From assembly GCA_030612585.1 (NCBI GenBank), contig JAUWNP010000110.1:1-14420 (forward strand): DNA of 14,420 bases, written 5' to 3'. Within the stretch, counting starts at the first letter, position 1, and every line of letters starts with the position of its first letter. A program made the position numbers and the translations under genes. Of this stretch, positions 1 to 10,389 are shown one piece after another. The notes under the pieces are model-generated. The model had not been told where the DNA came from, did no database searches, and was given only the letters and a program-made list of their open reading frames with translations. Origin of the DNA: Anaerolineae bacterium. Its GTDB lineage: Bacteria; Chloroflexota; Anaerolineae; B4-G1.

Positions 1-381
1 GATCCAGTGGGAGCGGAAGTAGAGAACTTGCTCCCAGGGGACCGGCAGGCCCCCGTCCCACTACTGGTCTGGGCCACTGAATCTGGCGATCCAGTGGGAG
101 CGGAAGTAGAGAACTTGCTCCCAGGGGACCGGCAGGCCCCCGTCCCACTACTGGTCTGGGCCACTGAATCTGGCGATCCAGTGGGAGCGGAAGTAGAAAA
201 CTTGCTCCCAGGGGACCGGCAGGCCCCCGTCCCGCTACTGATCTGAGCCGCTGGATCTGGCGATCCAGTGGGAGCGGAAGTAGAGAACTTGCTCCCAGGG
301 GACCGGCAGGCCCCCGTCCCACTACTGGTCTGGGCCACTGGATCTGGCGATCCAGTGGGAGCGGAAGTAGAAAACTTGCTT
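1..381. repeat. 87-bp tandem repeat, four full copies plus a partial fifth
   Basis: Copies start at 1, 88, 175 and 262. A fifth starts at 349 and loses similarity after about 381. The first window base lies inside the array, so it may extend upstream. Each unit contains three dyads: GGGAGC(9-14)/GCTCCC(30-35), with an inner AAGT/ACTT pair; GGGAC(38-42)/GTCCC(55-59); and a junction-spanning 10-bp arm pair CCACTGGATC / GATCCAGTGG separated by TGGC. The junction dyad is perfect at 340-358 and has one mismatch in earlier copies. Copy 3 is the most diverged. The period is a multiple of three, so one forward frame stays open as a 29-residue repeat starting VGAEVENLLPGD, but a TGA in copy 3 (244-246) breaks it. 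I favour a structured non-coding repeat over a protein repeat. Confidence 0.93.
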
Positions 382-505
382 CAAGGGCAAGCGAAGCCGG
401 GTCGAGGTCGCTGCCTTCGAGTTCGATATGGAGCGCAACCTGTTACAACTCCAGACCGAACTCTACGAGCAGACCTATCACCCCGGCCCTTACCACAACT
501 CTTGT
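371..505 (+). pseudogene. N-terminal fragment of a reverse transcriptase (retron/DGR/group II-like family)
   Basis: The frame of codons 383-385 through 500-502 reads KGKRSRVEVAAFEFDMERN followed by LLQLQTELYEQTYHPGPYHN. From memory of the family, this matches the N-terminal region of bacterial RTs of the diversity-generating-retroelement and retron/group II-like types: a GKR motif, then F-x-x-x-L-x-x-N-L-x-x-L-Q-x-E-L, then TY-x-PGPY. In intact proteins this lies ahead of the catalytic YxDD palm, which is absent here. The frame is closed upstream by TAG at 368-370, inside the last 87-bp repeat. Downstream the similarity ends at about 502, ten bases before the stop codon of the convergent CotH gene. 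So about 40 codons of a gene that is usually over 300 codons survive. It is a dead remnant, truncated on both sides. Which RT subgroup it came from cannot be decided from so short a piece. Confidence 0.72.
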
Positions 506-512
506 AGACGCT

Positions 513-5027
<4,515 letters not shown>

Positions 5028-5043
5028 CTTACGTTCCCACTCC

Positions 5044-5049
5044 ACTATA
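5044..5049 (-). promoter_or_regulatory. Candidate -10 box for the CotH gene
   Basis: Read on the minus strand, TATAGT lies 16 bases before the ATG at 5027, just outside the inner edge of the MITE-like element. A matching -35 would have to lie inside that element, and no good hexamer is seen there. This is a weak candidate only. Confidence 0.25.
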
Positions 5050-5050
5050 A

Positions 5051-5190
5051 GGTGCAACGCACTTGTTTCTTGCCACTTCAGCGATTTCGTCCAGCAGCCT
5101 GCCACGAGCCCCGCCACGAGTACTCGCGGTGGTACTCGCAGTGGATTGCACCGTAGAACGGGCAAATTTGTAGCAGAAGTGCGTTGCACC
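5051..5190. mobile_element. 140-bp MITE-like element with 14-bp terminal inverted repeats
   Basis: The ends are perfect inverted repeats: GGTGCAACGCACTT (5051-5064) and AAGTGCGTTGCACC (5177-5190). The interior has a 12-bp periodic stretch at 5101-5144: GCCACGAG occurs twice, 12 bases apart, then two near-identical TACTCGCGGTGG units. It also holds the perfect palindrome CGAGTACTCG. No coding capacity is evident and I see no target-site duplication. It resembles a non-autonomous miniature element or a REP-type repeat, and it sits directly upstream of the CotH gene. Confidence 0.68.
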
Positions 5191-5385
5191 CACAGATGCG
5201 ATCTATCAGAATTGCTACGCAGAGTCCACCATCGGGGCCAAGGGCCAGGTGTGAGTATACATCAGGACAGGATCATTAGCAAGCCTACCAAGTTCGACCG
5301 GACCATCTTTCAGAGACATCCATGAGGAAGGGGAAGTCAAATCAAACGCCAATAACCTCTTAACAACTTTTGAACATCTTGTTGG
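5191..5385. other. Intergenic stretch with no recognised gene
   Basis: I see no credible gene, RNA or repeat here. The only feature noted is TTCGACCGGA at 5293-5302, which recurs at 5431-5440. Confidence 0.5.
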
Positions 5386-5391
5386 TATACT
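5383..5391 (+). promoter_or_regulatory. Candidate extended -10 promoter for the secreted repeat protein
   Basis: TGG directly before TATACT (5386-5391) fits the extended -10 form TGN-TATAAT. No convincing -35 lies 16-18 bases upstream, which is tolerated for extended -10 promoters. Transcription would start near 5398 and give a leader of roughly 145 bases before the ATG at 5545, including the strong ribosome-binding site at 5408. Confidence 0.4.
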
Positions 5392-5407
5392 TGCGTTAAT
5401 TCAATCG

Positions 5408-5419
5408 AGGAGGTGATCC
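5408..5419 (+). promoter_or_regulatory. Exceptionally long Shine-Dalgarno sequence
   Basis: AGGAGGTGATCC is the exact complement of the consensus 3' end of bacterial 16S rRNA (GGATCACCTCCT), 12 bases without mismatch. No ATG stands at the expected distance; an ATA (5422-5424) does, eight bases past GGAGG. Confidence 0.7.
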
Positions 5420-5421
5420 CT

Positions 5422-5490
5422 ATACCCCAATTCGACCGGATGGATGTGAAGCAGATACTTGTGCCTGCCCTGAGTTCTATCGAAGGGTAG
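5422..5490 (+). CDS. Tiny ORF, possible leader peptide or decayed gene start
   Basis: The frame behind the strong ribosome-binding site runs from ATA at 5422 to TAG at 5488-5490: IPQFDRMDVKQILVPALSSIEG, 22 codons. A non-standard ATA start at ideal spacing suggests an ATG lost by one base change, or a rare functional start. GTG at 5413 is in frame but overlaps the ribosome-binding site. ATG at 5440 is in frame but is 27 bases from it. The peptide has no membrane segment and no obvious attenuator run of one amino acid. The KQILVP stretch faintly recalls the first strand of UspA-fold proteins but is too short to use. It could be a translated leader for the gene at 5545 or the stub of a deleted gene. 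Confidence 0.3.
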   Translation: MPQFDRMDVKQILVPALSSIEG

Positions 5491-5503
5491 GAAAATCAGA
5501 TCG

Positions 5504-5520
5504 GGCAAGACAGACTTGCC
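5504..5520. other. Small hairpin ahead of the secreted protein ribosome-binding site
   Basis: GGCAAG (5504-5509) and CTTGCC (5515-5520) can pair around a 5-base loop, about 12 bases before the AAGGAGA ribosome-binding site at 5532-5538. It is short and may be chance. Confidence 0.3.
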
Positions 5521-5544
5521 TCAACTAATCCAAGGAGATACAAA

Positions 5545-6408
5545 ATGTTCAAGCGAATCAGTGTAGGTGTATTGGCGGTGGTGGTATTGGCTCTGGGTGT
5601 GGCCGGCGTCGTGCTGGCCCAGGAACCTACACCGCCAGCAGAGGGTATTCCTCCCTTCGATGGGGCTCGGCCCGACGGAGGCTTCGGGATGAGCGGGATG
5701 CGAGGCGGCCGTGGAATGCGCGGCCAGCAACCCCAGGCTCTCGCCGAAACGTTGGGTTTAACCGTCGAGGAGGTACACGGGGCGCTGGCTGGGACCGTCG
5801 CTGAGTTGGCGGAGTCCCAGGGTATGACCCTGGAGGATGTCGTGGACGCCCTCATCGCCCCCATGATCGAGCGCATCCAGCAGGCGGTGGAAGATGGCCA
5901 TATCACTCAGCAGCAGGCCGGCGAGAGGATCGCGCAGATGGAAGAGGGTCTGCTCCAAGAGCTGGAGTCCGGATCGTGGCTCGGCATGGGAGGCAACGGC
6001 TTCCGCGGGCACGTAGGCGGCGCACAGCCCCAGGCTCTCGTAGAAGCGTTGGGTGTGACCGTCGAGGAGTTACAGGAGGCGCTGGCCGAGGGACAGACCG
6101 TCGCCGATGTCGCGGAGGCCCAGGGGGTGGCTCTGGAGGACGTCGTGGATGCCCTCATCGCCCCTGCGATCGAGCGTTTTCAGCAGGCGGTGGAAGATGA
6201 CCACATGACCCAGGAGCAGGCCGACGAGCGGATCGAGCAGATGGAAGAGCACATACTCCAAATGCTGGAATCTGGATCGGGGTTTGGTGTGGGGGTAGGG
6301 CGTGGGGGCTTCCGTGGTCGTCCGGGCGATAAACGAGGTGGACGCTGGGGCGACGACACAGGTACTCCTCGCTTTCCGGCGTGTCCAGCCCCGTCCGCCG
6401 ACCTGTAG
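5545..6408 (+). CDS. Secreted protein with two ~83-residue helical repeats
   Basis: This encodes 287 residues. AAGGAGA lies seven bases before the ATG. Residues 1-25 are a signal peptide (FKRISVGVLAVVVLALGV, then AGVVLAQ) with cleavage near VLA/Q. A Gly/Met/Arg-rich linker follows, then two copies of one module at about 62-144 and 161-245. Each reads L(A/V)E(T/A)LG(L/V)TVEE, (A/V)(E/D)(L/V)AE.QG, LEDVVDALIAP, IERxQQAVED, then TQxQAxERIxQMEE. The second copy has two extra residues (GQ) in its first turn. The module resembles DUF2680-like helical domains of unknown function common in secreted proteins of this phylum; I assign no activity. A Gly/Arg-rich tail follows. The last ~15 residues (TPRFPACPAPSADL) depart from that composition and may reflect a frameshift or repeat-derived end. 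The gene lies 139 bp ahead of the two-component genes, same strand, so it may be an extracytoplasmic partner of that system. Confidence 0.88.
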   Translation: MFKRISVGVLAVVVLALGVAGVVLAQEPTPPAEGIPPFDGARPDGGFGMSGMRGGRGMRGQQPQALAETLGLTVEEVHGALAGTVAELAESQGMTLEDVVDALIAPMIERIQQAVEDGHITQQQAGERIAQMEEGLLQELESGSWLGMGGNGFRGHVGGAQPQALVEALGVTVEELQEALAEGQTVADVAEAQGVALEDVVDALIAPAIERFQQAVEDDHMTQEQADERIEQMEEHILQMLESGSGFGVGVGRGGFRGRPGDKRGGRWGDDTGTPRFPACPAPSADL

Positions 6409-6500
6409 TATAGCACGCAACCATGACCAAGAGAGAGCGCGAAGCAGGTCGGAGTCCAAAAACGATGACAACCTCAGGACCGCTACGCTTTCCCTACGAT

Positions 6501-6533
6501 CCGACTCCAGTTGCCATCGGCGACTGGAGTCGG
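6501..6533. promoter_or_regulatory. Perfect 11-bp dyad wrapping the response-regulator -35 box
   Basis: CCGACTCCAGT (6501-6511) and ACTGGAGTCGG (6523-6533) are exact complements with an 11-base spacer. The -35 box TTGCCA begins at the last base of the left arm and the -10 box begins directly after the right arm, so a bound protein would block polymerase. A related GTCGGAGTCC lies at 6448-6457. This is a candidate operator. It could instead act as a hairpin terminator for the upstream gene, but no T-run follows. Confidence 0.6.
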
Positions 6534-6539
6534 TATAAT
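6511..6539 (+). promoter_or_regulatory. Sigma-70-type promoter of the two-component operon, near-leaderless
   Basis: TTGCCA (6511-6516), a 17-base spacer, and a perfect TATAAT (6534-6539). The expected start point, six to eight bases past the -10 box, is 6545-6548, at the ATG of the response regulator (6548). No Shine-Dalgarno sequence precedes that ATG, which agrees with a leaderless or near-leaderless transcript. Confidence 0.75.
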
Positions 6540-6547
6540 GTACCAAG

Positions 6548-7246
6548 ATGAAGATTCTAATTGTTGACGACGAACCGCGCATTGTAGATGGTGTGCGCAA
6601 GTATTTTGAGCAGGCCGGCTTTGATGTTCTCGCGGCGTATGACGGCCCCACCGGGCTGTCCCTGGCCCGCGCCGAGAAACCCGACCTGGTGGTGCTGGAC
6701 CTGATGTTGCCCGGTCTGGACGGGCTGGACGTCTGCCGGGAGTTGCGGCGCGAGTCGAATGTGCCGATCATCATGCTCACCGCGCGCGTCGAAGAGACCG
6801 ACAAACTCGTCGGGCTAGAGTTGGGCGCCGACGACTACGTCACCAAGCCCTTTAGCCCCCGCGAACTGGTGGCACGTGTCCGCGCTGTGTTGCGACGGGT
6901 GCAAGCGGCGGATACTCCCCCCGCAACGAAGACCTATCACTTCGGGGACGTTGTCTTTGACGTGGCGGCGCAGCGGTGTGTCGTCGGTGAAGACGATCGG
7001 GTTGTGCCACTGACGCCGACGGAATTCAGCCTGTTGCACGTCCTGGTGCAGCATCCGGGGCAGGTGCTCAGCCGTATGCAACTGCTGGAAGCGGCACATC
7101 TGGGCGTCTACGACGGCGTCGAGCGCACCGTTGACGTGCACATCCACAATCTGCGCCGCAAACTGGAACCCGACCCCACGCATCCGCGCTACATCCACAC
7201 CGTATTTGGTGCAGGGTATCGCTTCAGTGATAAGGAAGCGGCCTGA
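6548..7246 (+). CDS. OmpR/PhoB-family response regulator
   Basis: This encodes 232 residues, normal for the family. The receiver domain (1-115) has the acidic pair D7/D8 in LIVDDEP, phospho-acceptor D51 in VVLDLMLPG, T78 in IMLTAR and K100 in VTKPFSPREL, so every residue needed for phosphotransfer is present. A winged-helix DNA-binding domain fills about 130-230: LTPTEFSLLHVLVQHPGQVL, a VERTVDVHIHNLRRKL recognition helix, and IHTVFGAGYRF at the wing. Family knowledge says phosphorylated dimers bind direct repeats and activate or repress nearby operons. Its promoter is at 6511-6539 and there is no ribosome-binding site. The partner kinase begins 143 bp downstream, and the exporter genes beyond it are the obvious regulated targets. 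The dyad over its own -35 box suggests autoregulation or control by another repressor. Confidence 0.96.
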   Translation: MKILIVDDEPRIVDGVRKYFEQAGFDVLAAYDGPTGLSLARAEKPDLVVLDLMLPGLDGLDVCRELRRESNVPIIMLTARVEETDKLVGLELGADDYVTKPFSPRELVARVRAVLRRVQAADTPPATKTYHFGDVVFDVAAQRCVVGEDDRVVPLTPTEFSLLHVLVQHPGQVLSRMQLLEAAHLGVYDGVERTVDVHIHNLRRKLEPDPTHPRYIHTVFGAGYRFSDKEAA

Positions 7247-7254
7247 TTTGAGTG

Positions 7255-7370
7255 ATCCGTTACTGTCCTGTAATCTGTGTTGAGAACGCGGATCGCAGGA
7301 CAATAACGGATTAAAGAGGCCAAAAGTGTGATCATGCTCATCATCCGTTGATGTCCTGCAATCTGTGTTC
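7255..7370. repeat. Three copies of a ~28-bp repeat between regulator and kinase
   Basis: Copy A (7255-7281, +) and copy C (7343-7370, +) share ATCCGTT--TGTCCTG-AATCTGTGTT. Copy B (7284-7311, minus strand) reads ATCCGTTATTGTCCTG and continues CGATCCGCGTTC. A and B face each other and give a hairpin with a 16-bp stem, one mismatch and a loop of about 25 bases. This is a REP-like family or a transcript-processing hairpin. There is no T-run to support a standard terminator, but the hairpin could dampen read-through into the kinase. Confidence 0.75.
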
Positions 7371-7389
7371 TTAAGATTGACGATGTAAG

Positions 7390-8868
7390 ATGAAATCTTC
7401 TCCAAAGGGAACTACCGCAGGGGACAGACAATCTCCAAACCCTAAATCCGCAAACCTGAAATCTCTGCGTGCCCGCCTCACGCTCAGTTTCCTGGGCGTC
7501 ATTGTGGCGACCGCCGGCCTGGTCGTCGTGATGGCGACTCTCATCACCGCCAACCGTTTCACTTACATGATCTCGTCCGCCGGGCAAAGGTATGCCTGGC
7601 GGCTGGCTCCCCTCTTCTCCGAGTACTACGTCCAGACTGAGGGGTGGGGCGGGGTCGAAGCACTGGTGGCGAGTTGGAAGCCAGCAGGCCAGATGCCAGG
7701 CCGTCCAGCGCCAATGGCGGAGATGATGTTGCACTCCAGGGACGAGCGTTTGTTGCTGCTGGATGCTAACGGGCGGCTCATCGCCGATAGTGATCCCCAG
7801 GGCGAATCGGTGCGCCTCCTACCTGCCAGCCTGGACAAAGGCGCACCTATTCTCGTTAACGGGCGGCAAGTGGGTACATTGATCGTCGCCTCAGGGCTGG
7901 GGAGGTTGACCTCCTACGAAGACGCCTTTCTGCGCCAGGCCAATAGGCTGATGCTGGTCGCGGGAGTTGTGGCCGGGCTGGCTGTGCTGGTCGTCAGCGG
8001 GTTCCAGGCGCGACGCATCGTCGCGCCTGTGCGCGCGTTGGCCGAGGCGGCACGCCAGGTTGCCAGCGGCGATTTGTCCCAGCGCGTCTCCGTCACCAGC
8101 CAGGATGAACTTGGGGAGATGGCTATCGCGTTCAACACGATGGCTGCGGAGTTGGGACGGCAACACGAACTGCGGCACCGTGCGATGGCCGACGTCGCCC
8201 ACGAACTCCGCACGCCGCTTAGCGTCCTGCAAATTGAGTTGGAGAGTATCGAGGATGGCCTGACCACCCCCACGCCCGAGGTCATCGCCGGGTTGCAAAC
8301 CGACGTCGCGCACTTGCGCCGCCTGGTTGATGATTTGCGAATGCTCTCCCTGGCCGAGGCGGGCGAGTTGCAGATGGAGGTTGAGCCGGTGGAGATGGGC
8401 GATCTGATTCAGGACGTCCTCAATCGCGTGCAAGGGGCGGCCCGCGCCAAGGGCATCACCCTGGACACGCGGGTACCCGCTACGGCACTACCGGTTACCG
8501 GCGACCCGCAACGGCTGGCCCAGGTGTTGCTCAACCTGCTGTCGAACGCGATGCAGCACACCCCGTCCGGCGGGCAGATCACCGTGAGCGCCCAGCGGGT
8601 TGAGGAAGACGGGGAGCATGGGGAGGAGGTACACGTGACGGTACAGGACACCGGCGAGGGCATCCCGGCCGAAGATCTCCCCCACATCTTCGAACGTTTC
8701 TATCGGACCGATCGGGCGCGCAGCCGCGAGACGGGCGGCAGCGGGCTGGGCCTGTCCATCACCCGCAGCCTGGTCGAGGCCCACGGCGGACGCTTGTGGG
8801 CGCACAGCACGGAGGATCAGGGCAGTGCCTTTACCTTCGCGTTGCCTTTGACTTATGACATCGAATAA
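7390..8868 (+). CDS. Membrane sensor histidine kinase (BaeS-like architecture)
   Basis: This encodes 492 residues. Membrane segment 1 is about 32-53, an extracytoplasmic sensor region about 54-186, membrane segment 2 about 187-205, and HAMP about 206-260 (ARRIVAPVRALAEAA...LGEMAIAFNTMAAEL). The HisKA domain carries phospho-acceptor H271 in DVAHELRTPLS. The HATPase_c domain has N386 in LLNLLSNAMQH, the G1 box DTGEGIP at 420, the F box FERFYR and the G2 box GGSGLGLSI at 449-457. All catalytic boxes are intact. The first ~26 residues (KSSPKGTTAGDRQSPNPKS) are an atypical Ser/Asn/Lys/Pro-rich extension ahead of the usual SLRARLTLSF start. The only in-frame ATG is at 7390, with a stop at 7378-7380 and no clear ribosome-binding site. 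It pairs with the regulator at 6548. The exporter adaptor follows after 28 bp, so the kinase is probably co-transcribed with it. Confidence 0.95.
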   Translation: MKSSPKGTTAGDRQSPNPKSANLKSLRARLTLSFLGVIVATAGLVVVMATLITANRFTYMISSAGQRYAWRLAPLFSEYYVQTEGWGGVEALVASWKPAGQMPGRPAPMAEMMLHSRDERLLLLDANGRLIADSDPQGESVRLLPASLDKGAPILVNGRQVGTLIVASGLGRLTSYEDAFLRQANRLMLVAGVVAGLAVLVVSGFQARRIVAPVRALAEAARQVASGDLSQRVSVTSQDELGEMAIAFNTMAAELGRQHELRHRAMADVAHELRTPLSVLQIELESIEDGLTTPTPEVIAGLQTDVAHLRRLVDDLRMLSLAEAGELQMEVEPVEMGDLIQDVLNRVQGAARAKGITLDTRVPATALPVTGDPQRLAQVLLNLLSNAMQHTPSGGQITVSAQRVEEDGEHGEEVHVTVQDTGEGIPAEDLPHIFERFYRTDRARSRETGGSGLGLSITRSLVEAHGGRLWAHSTEDQGSAFTFALPLTYDIE

Positions 8869-8896
8869 ATAGGGTTAAACGAACGGAGGAGATTCG

Positions 8897-10282
8897 ATGA
8901 AGAAGCACAGAACCTGGATCATTCTAATCGTCGTGTTGCTTCTGGCAGCCGGGAGTGGTTATGTGGTTTACACGCGCTATTTTGCCCTGGCCCTGGCTGA
9001 GGAGCCACAGGAACCAACGTTGCAGACGGCGACGGTGTACCGGGGTGACATCGTCATCACGGCTGATGGCAGCGGTGAACTCGTACCTGCGGCTGAGGTG
9101 GAGCTGACCTTTCGAACCAACGGTGTGCTGGGCGAGGCCTTGGTAGAAGTCGGCGACCAGGTACAGGAAGATGACGTGTTAGCCCGGCTGGAGACGGATG
9201 ATCTGGAACGGGCCTTGGCCAACGCCGACGTCGAAGTAGAGTTGGCCCAACTCGACCTGGCCGACGTTCGCGAAGGGCCAACCGATGCGGACCTGGCCGA
9301 TGCCAGCGCCGCCCTGCGGGGCGCCCAGGCCGAGTTGGAACTCGCGCGGGATACCTGTGACGCCACGATTGACTCCACCTTTGATGGCGCTGTGGATACC
9401 CGCACCGGCGAGTATTACTGGTATCGCAATCATTACTGGACACAGAAACAAGCGTTTGAAGAGGGCAAAATCGGCCAGAGCGACCATGACCACGCAATGA
9501 ATGCCTTGATCTCGGCCGAGGGGCGGATGAATGCGGCTATCAACCGGGCGCTCGCCGAGGAAGCGCAGGCCGAGAATCGGGTGGATCAGGCCCAGGAATC
9601 TGTGTACCAGGCATGGGAGAACCTGCAACTCCTGCAAAGCGAACCGCTCACAGACACCCTCGCACGGGCAGAACTGGAGGTGGATCAAGCGTTGCTGGCG
9701 CGTGAACAGGCGCTTGTCAACCTGGAAGCGGCACAACTCTACGCGCCCTTCGACGGCACCGTGATGGATGTCGCGGCGACGGCTGGCAAGCAGGTAGGAA
9801 CCAGCACGCCCATTCTCACCCTGGCCGACCTGGAGGAGCCATTGGTCTGTTTCTGGGTAGAGGAGGCGGATATGAGTAGCGTCACGGTGGGCAACCTGGT
9901 GAACATCGTCTTCGAAGCCTGGCCCGATGAACCCTTTGCCGGGGAGATCGTCCGCGTTGATCCGGTGCTGGTGACGGTGGACAGGACGCCAGCCGTTCAG
10001 TCCTGGGCGAGGGTAGGCCTGAGTGACCAACAAGAAGTCAACCTGGTTTTCGGTATGACTGCCGAAGTCGAGGTCGTCGCCGCCGAGACCAGAAACGCGC
10101 TGCTTGTGCCGGTGGAGGCGCTGCGGGAGATGTCGTCAGGTCAGTATGCGGTCTTTGTCGTCGGCCCCGATGGGGAACTGGAAATGCGCTCGGTCGTGGT
10201 GGGGTTGATGGATTACACCAACGCCGAGATTCTCGACGGGCTGGAACTCGGAGAGGTCGTGAGCGTGGGGGAGGCGCAATGA
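8897..10282 (+). CDS. HlyD/MacA-type periplasmic adaptor subunit, copy 1
   Basis: This encodes 461 residues. GGAGGAG lies six bases before the ATG. An uncleaved N-terminal membrane anchor (7-27, TWIILIVVLLLAAGSGYVVY) is followed by a first lipoyl half-motif at about 55-100 (GSGELVPAAEVELTFRTNG, VEVGDQVQEDDVLARLE). A long helical hairpin spans about 103-270 (ELAQLDLADVREGP...NRVDQAQESVYQAWENLQLL). The second lipoyl half is at about 274-315 (LYAPFDGTVMDVAATAGKQVG), then a beta-barrel (LVNIVFEAWPDEPFAGEIVRVDPVLVTVD) and a membrane-proximal domain (LLVPVEALRE...YAVFVVGPDGE). Family role: it links an inner-membrane ABC transporter to the cell exterior and presents or gates substrate. It is clearly paralogous to the next gene. 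It follows the kinase by 28 bp and heads the exporter part of the operon. The substrate is unknown. Confidence 0.93.
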   Translation: MKKHRTWIILIVVLLLAAGSGYVVYTRYFALALAEEPQEPTLQTATVYRGDIVITADGSGELVPAAEVELTFRTNGVLGEALVEVGDQVQEDDVLARLETDDLERALANADVEVELAQLDLADVREGPTDADLADASAALRGAQAELELARDTCDATIDSTFDGAVDTRTGEYYWYRNHYWTQKQAFEEGKIGQSDHDHAMNALISAEGRMNAAINRALAEEAQAENRVDQAQESVYQAWENLQLLQSEPLTDTLARAELEVDQALLAREQALVNLEAAQLYAPFDGTVMDVAATAGKQVGTSTPILTLADLEEPLVCFWVEEADMSSVTVGNLVNIVFEAWPDEPFAGEIVRVDPVLVTVDRTPAVQSWARVGLSDQQEVNLVFGMTAEVEVVAAETRNALLVPVEALREMSSGQYAVFVVGPDGELEMRSVVVGLMDYTNAEILDGLELGEVVSVGEAQ

Positions 10283-10289
10283 TGGAACG

Positions 10290-10368
10290 CAGATTCACGC
10301 GGCTTCTCGCAGATTGTGTGCAGATAAACCAGAAAACCAGCGTGCATCAGCGTTAGTCTGCGCCCTGG
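10290..10368. repeat. CGCAGATT-type interspersed repeat between the two adaptor genes
   Basis: The 107-bp gap is almost wholly a repeat: ACGCAGATTCACGC, then CGCAGATT and GCAGAT again, ending GCGTTAGTCTGCG. The outer parts form an imperfect inverted repeat (CGCAGATTCACGC against GCGTTAGTCTGCG, two mismatches). From general knowledge, repeats of this kind recur in many environmental genomes. A transcript hairpin here could uncouple expression of the two adaptors. Confidence 0.65.
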
Positions 10369-10389
10369 TGGGATACAGTTGGAGGGGTT

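Noticed and set aside
7..246. Open frame encoding a 29-residue repeat protein
   Set aside because: It lies wholly in the 87-bp array, is broken by TGA in copy 3, and has no ribosome-binding site. The openness follows from the period being a multiple of three.
1..381. CRISPR array
   Set aside because: The 87-bp units are contiguous with no unique spacers between short repeats, and no cas gene is nearby.
6409..6547. Rho-independent terminator after the secreted protein gene
   Set aside because: The only strong hairpin is the 6501-6533 dyad. It is followed by TATAATG rather than a T-run and overlaps a good promoter, so an operator is the better reading.
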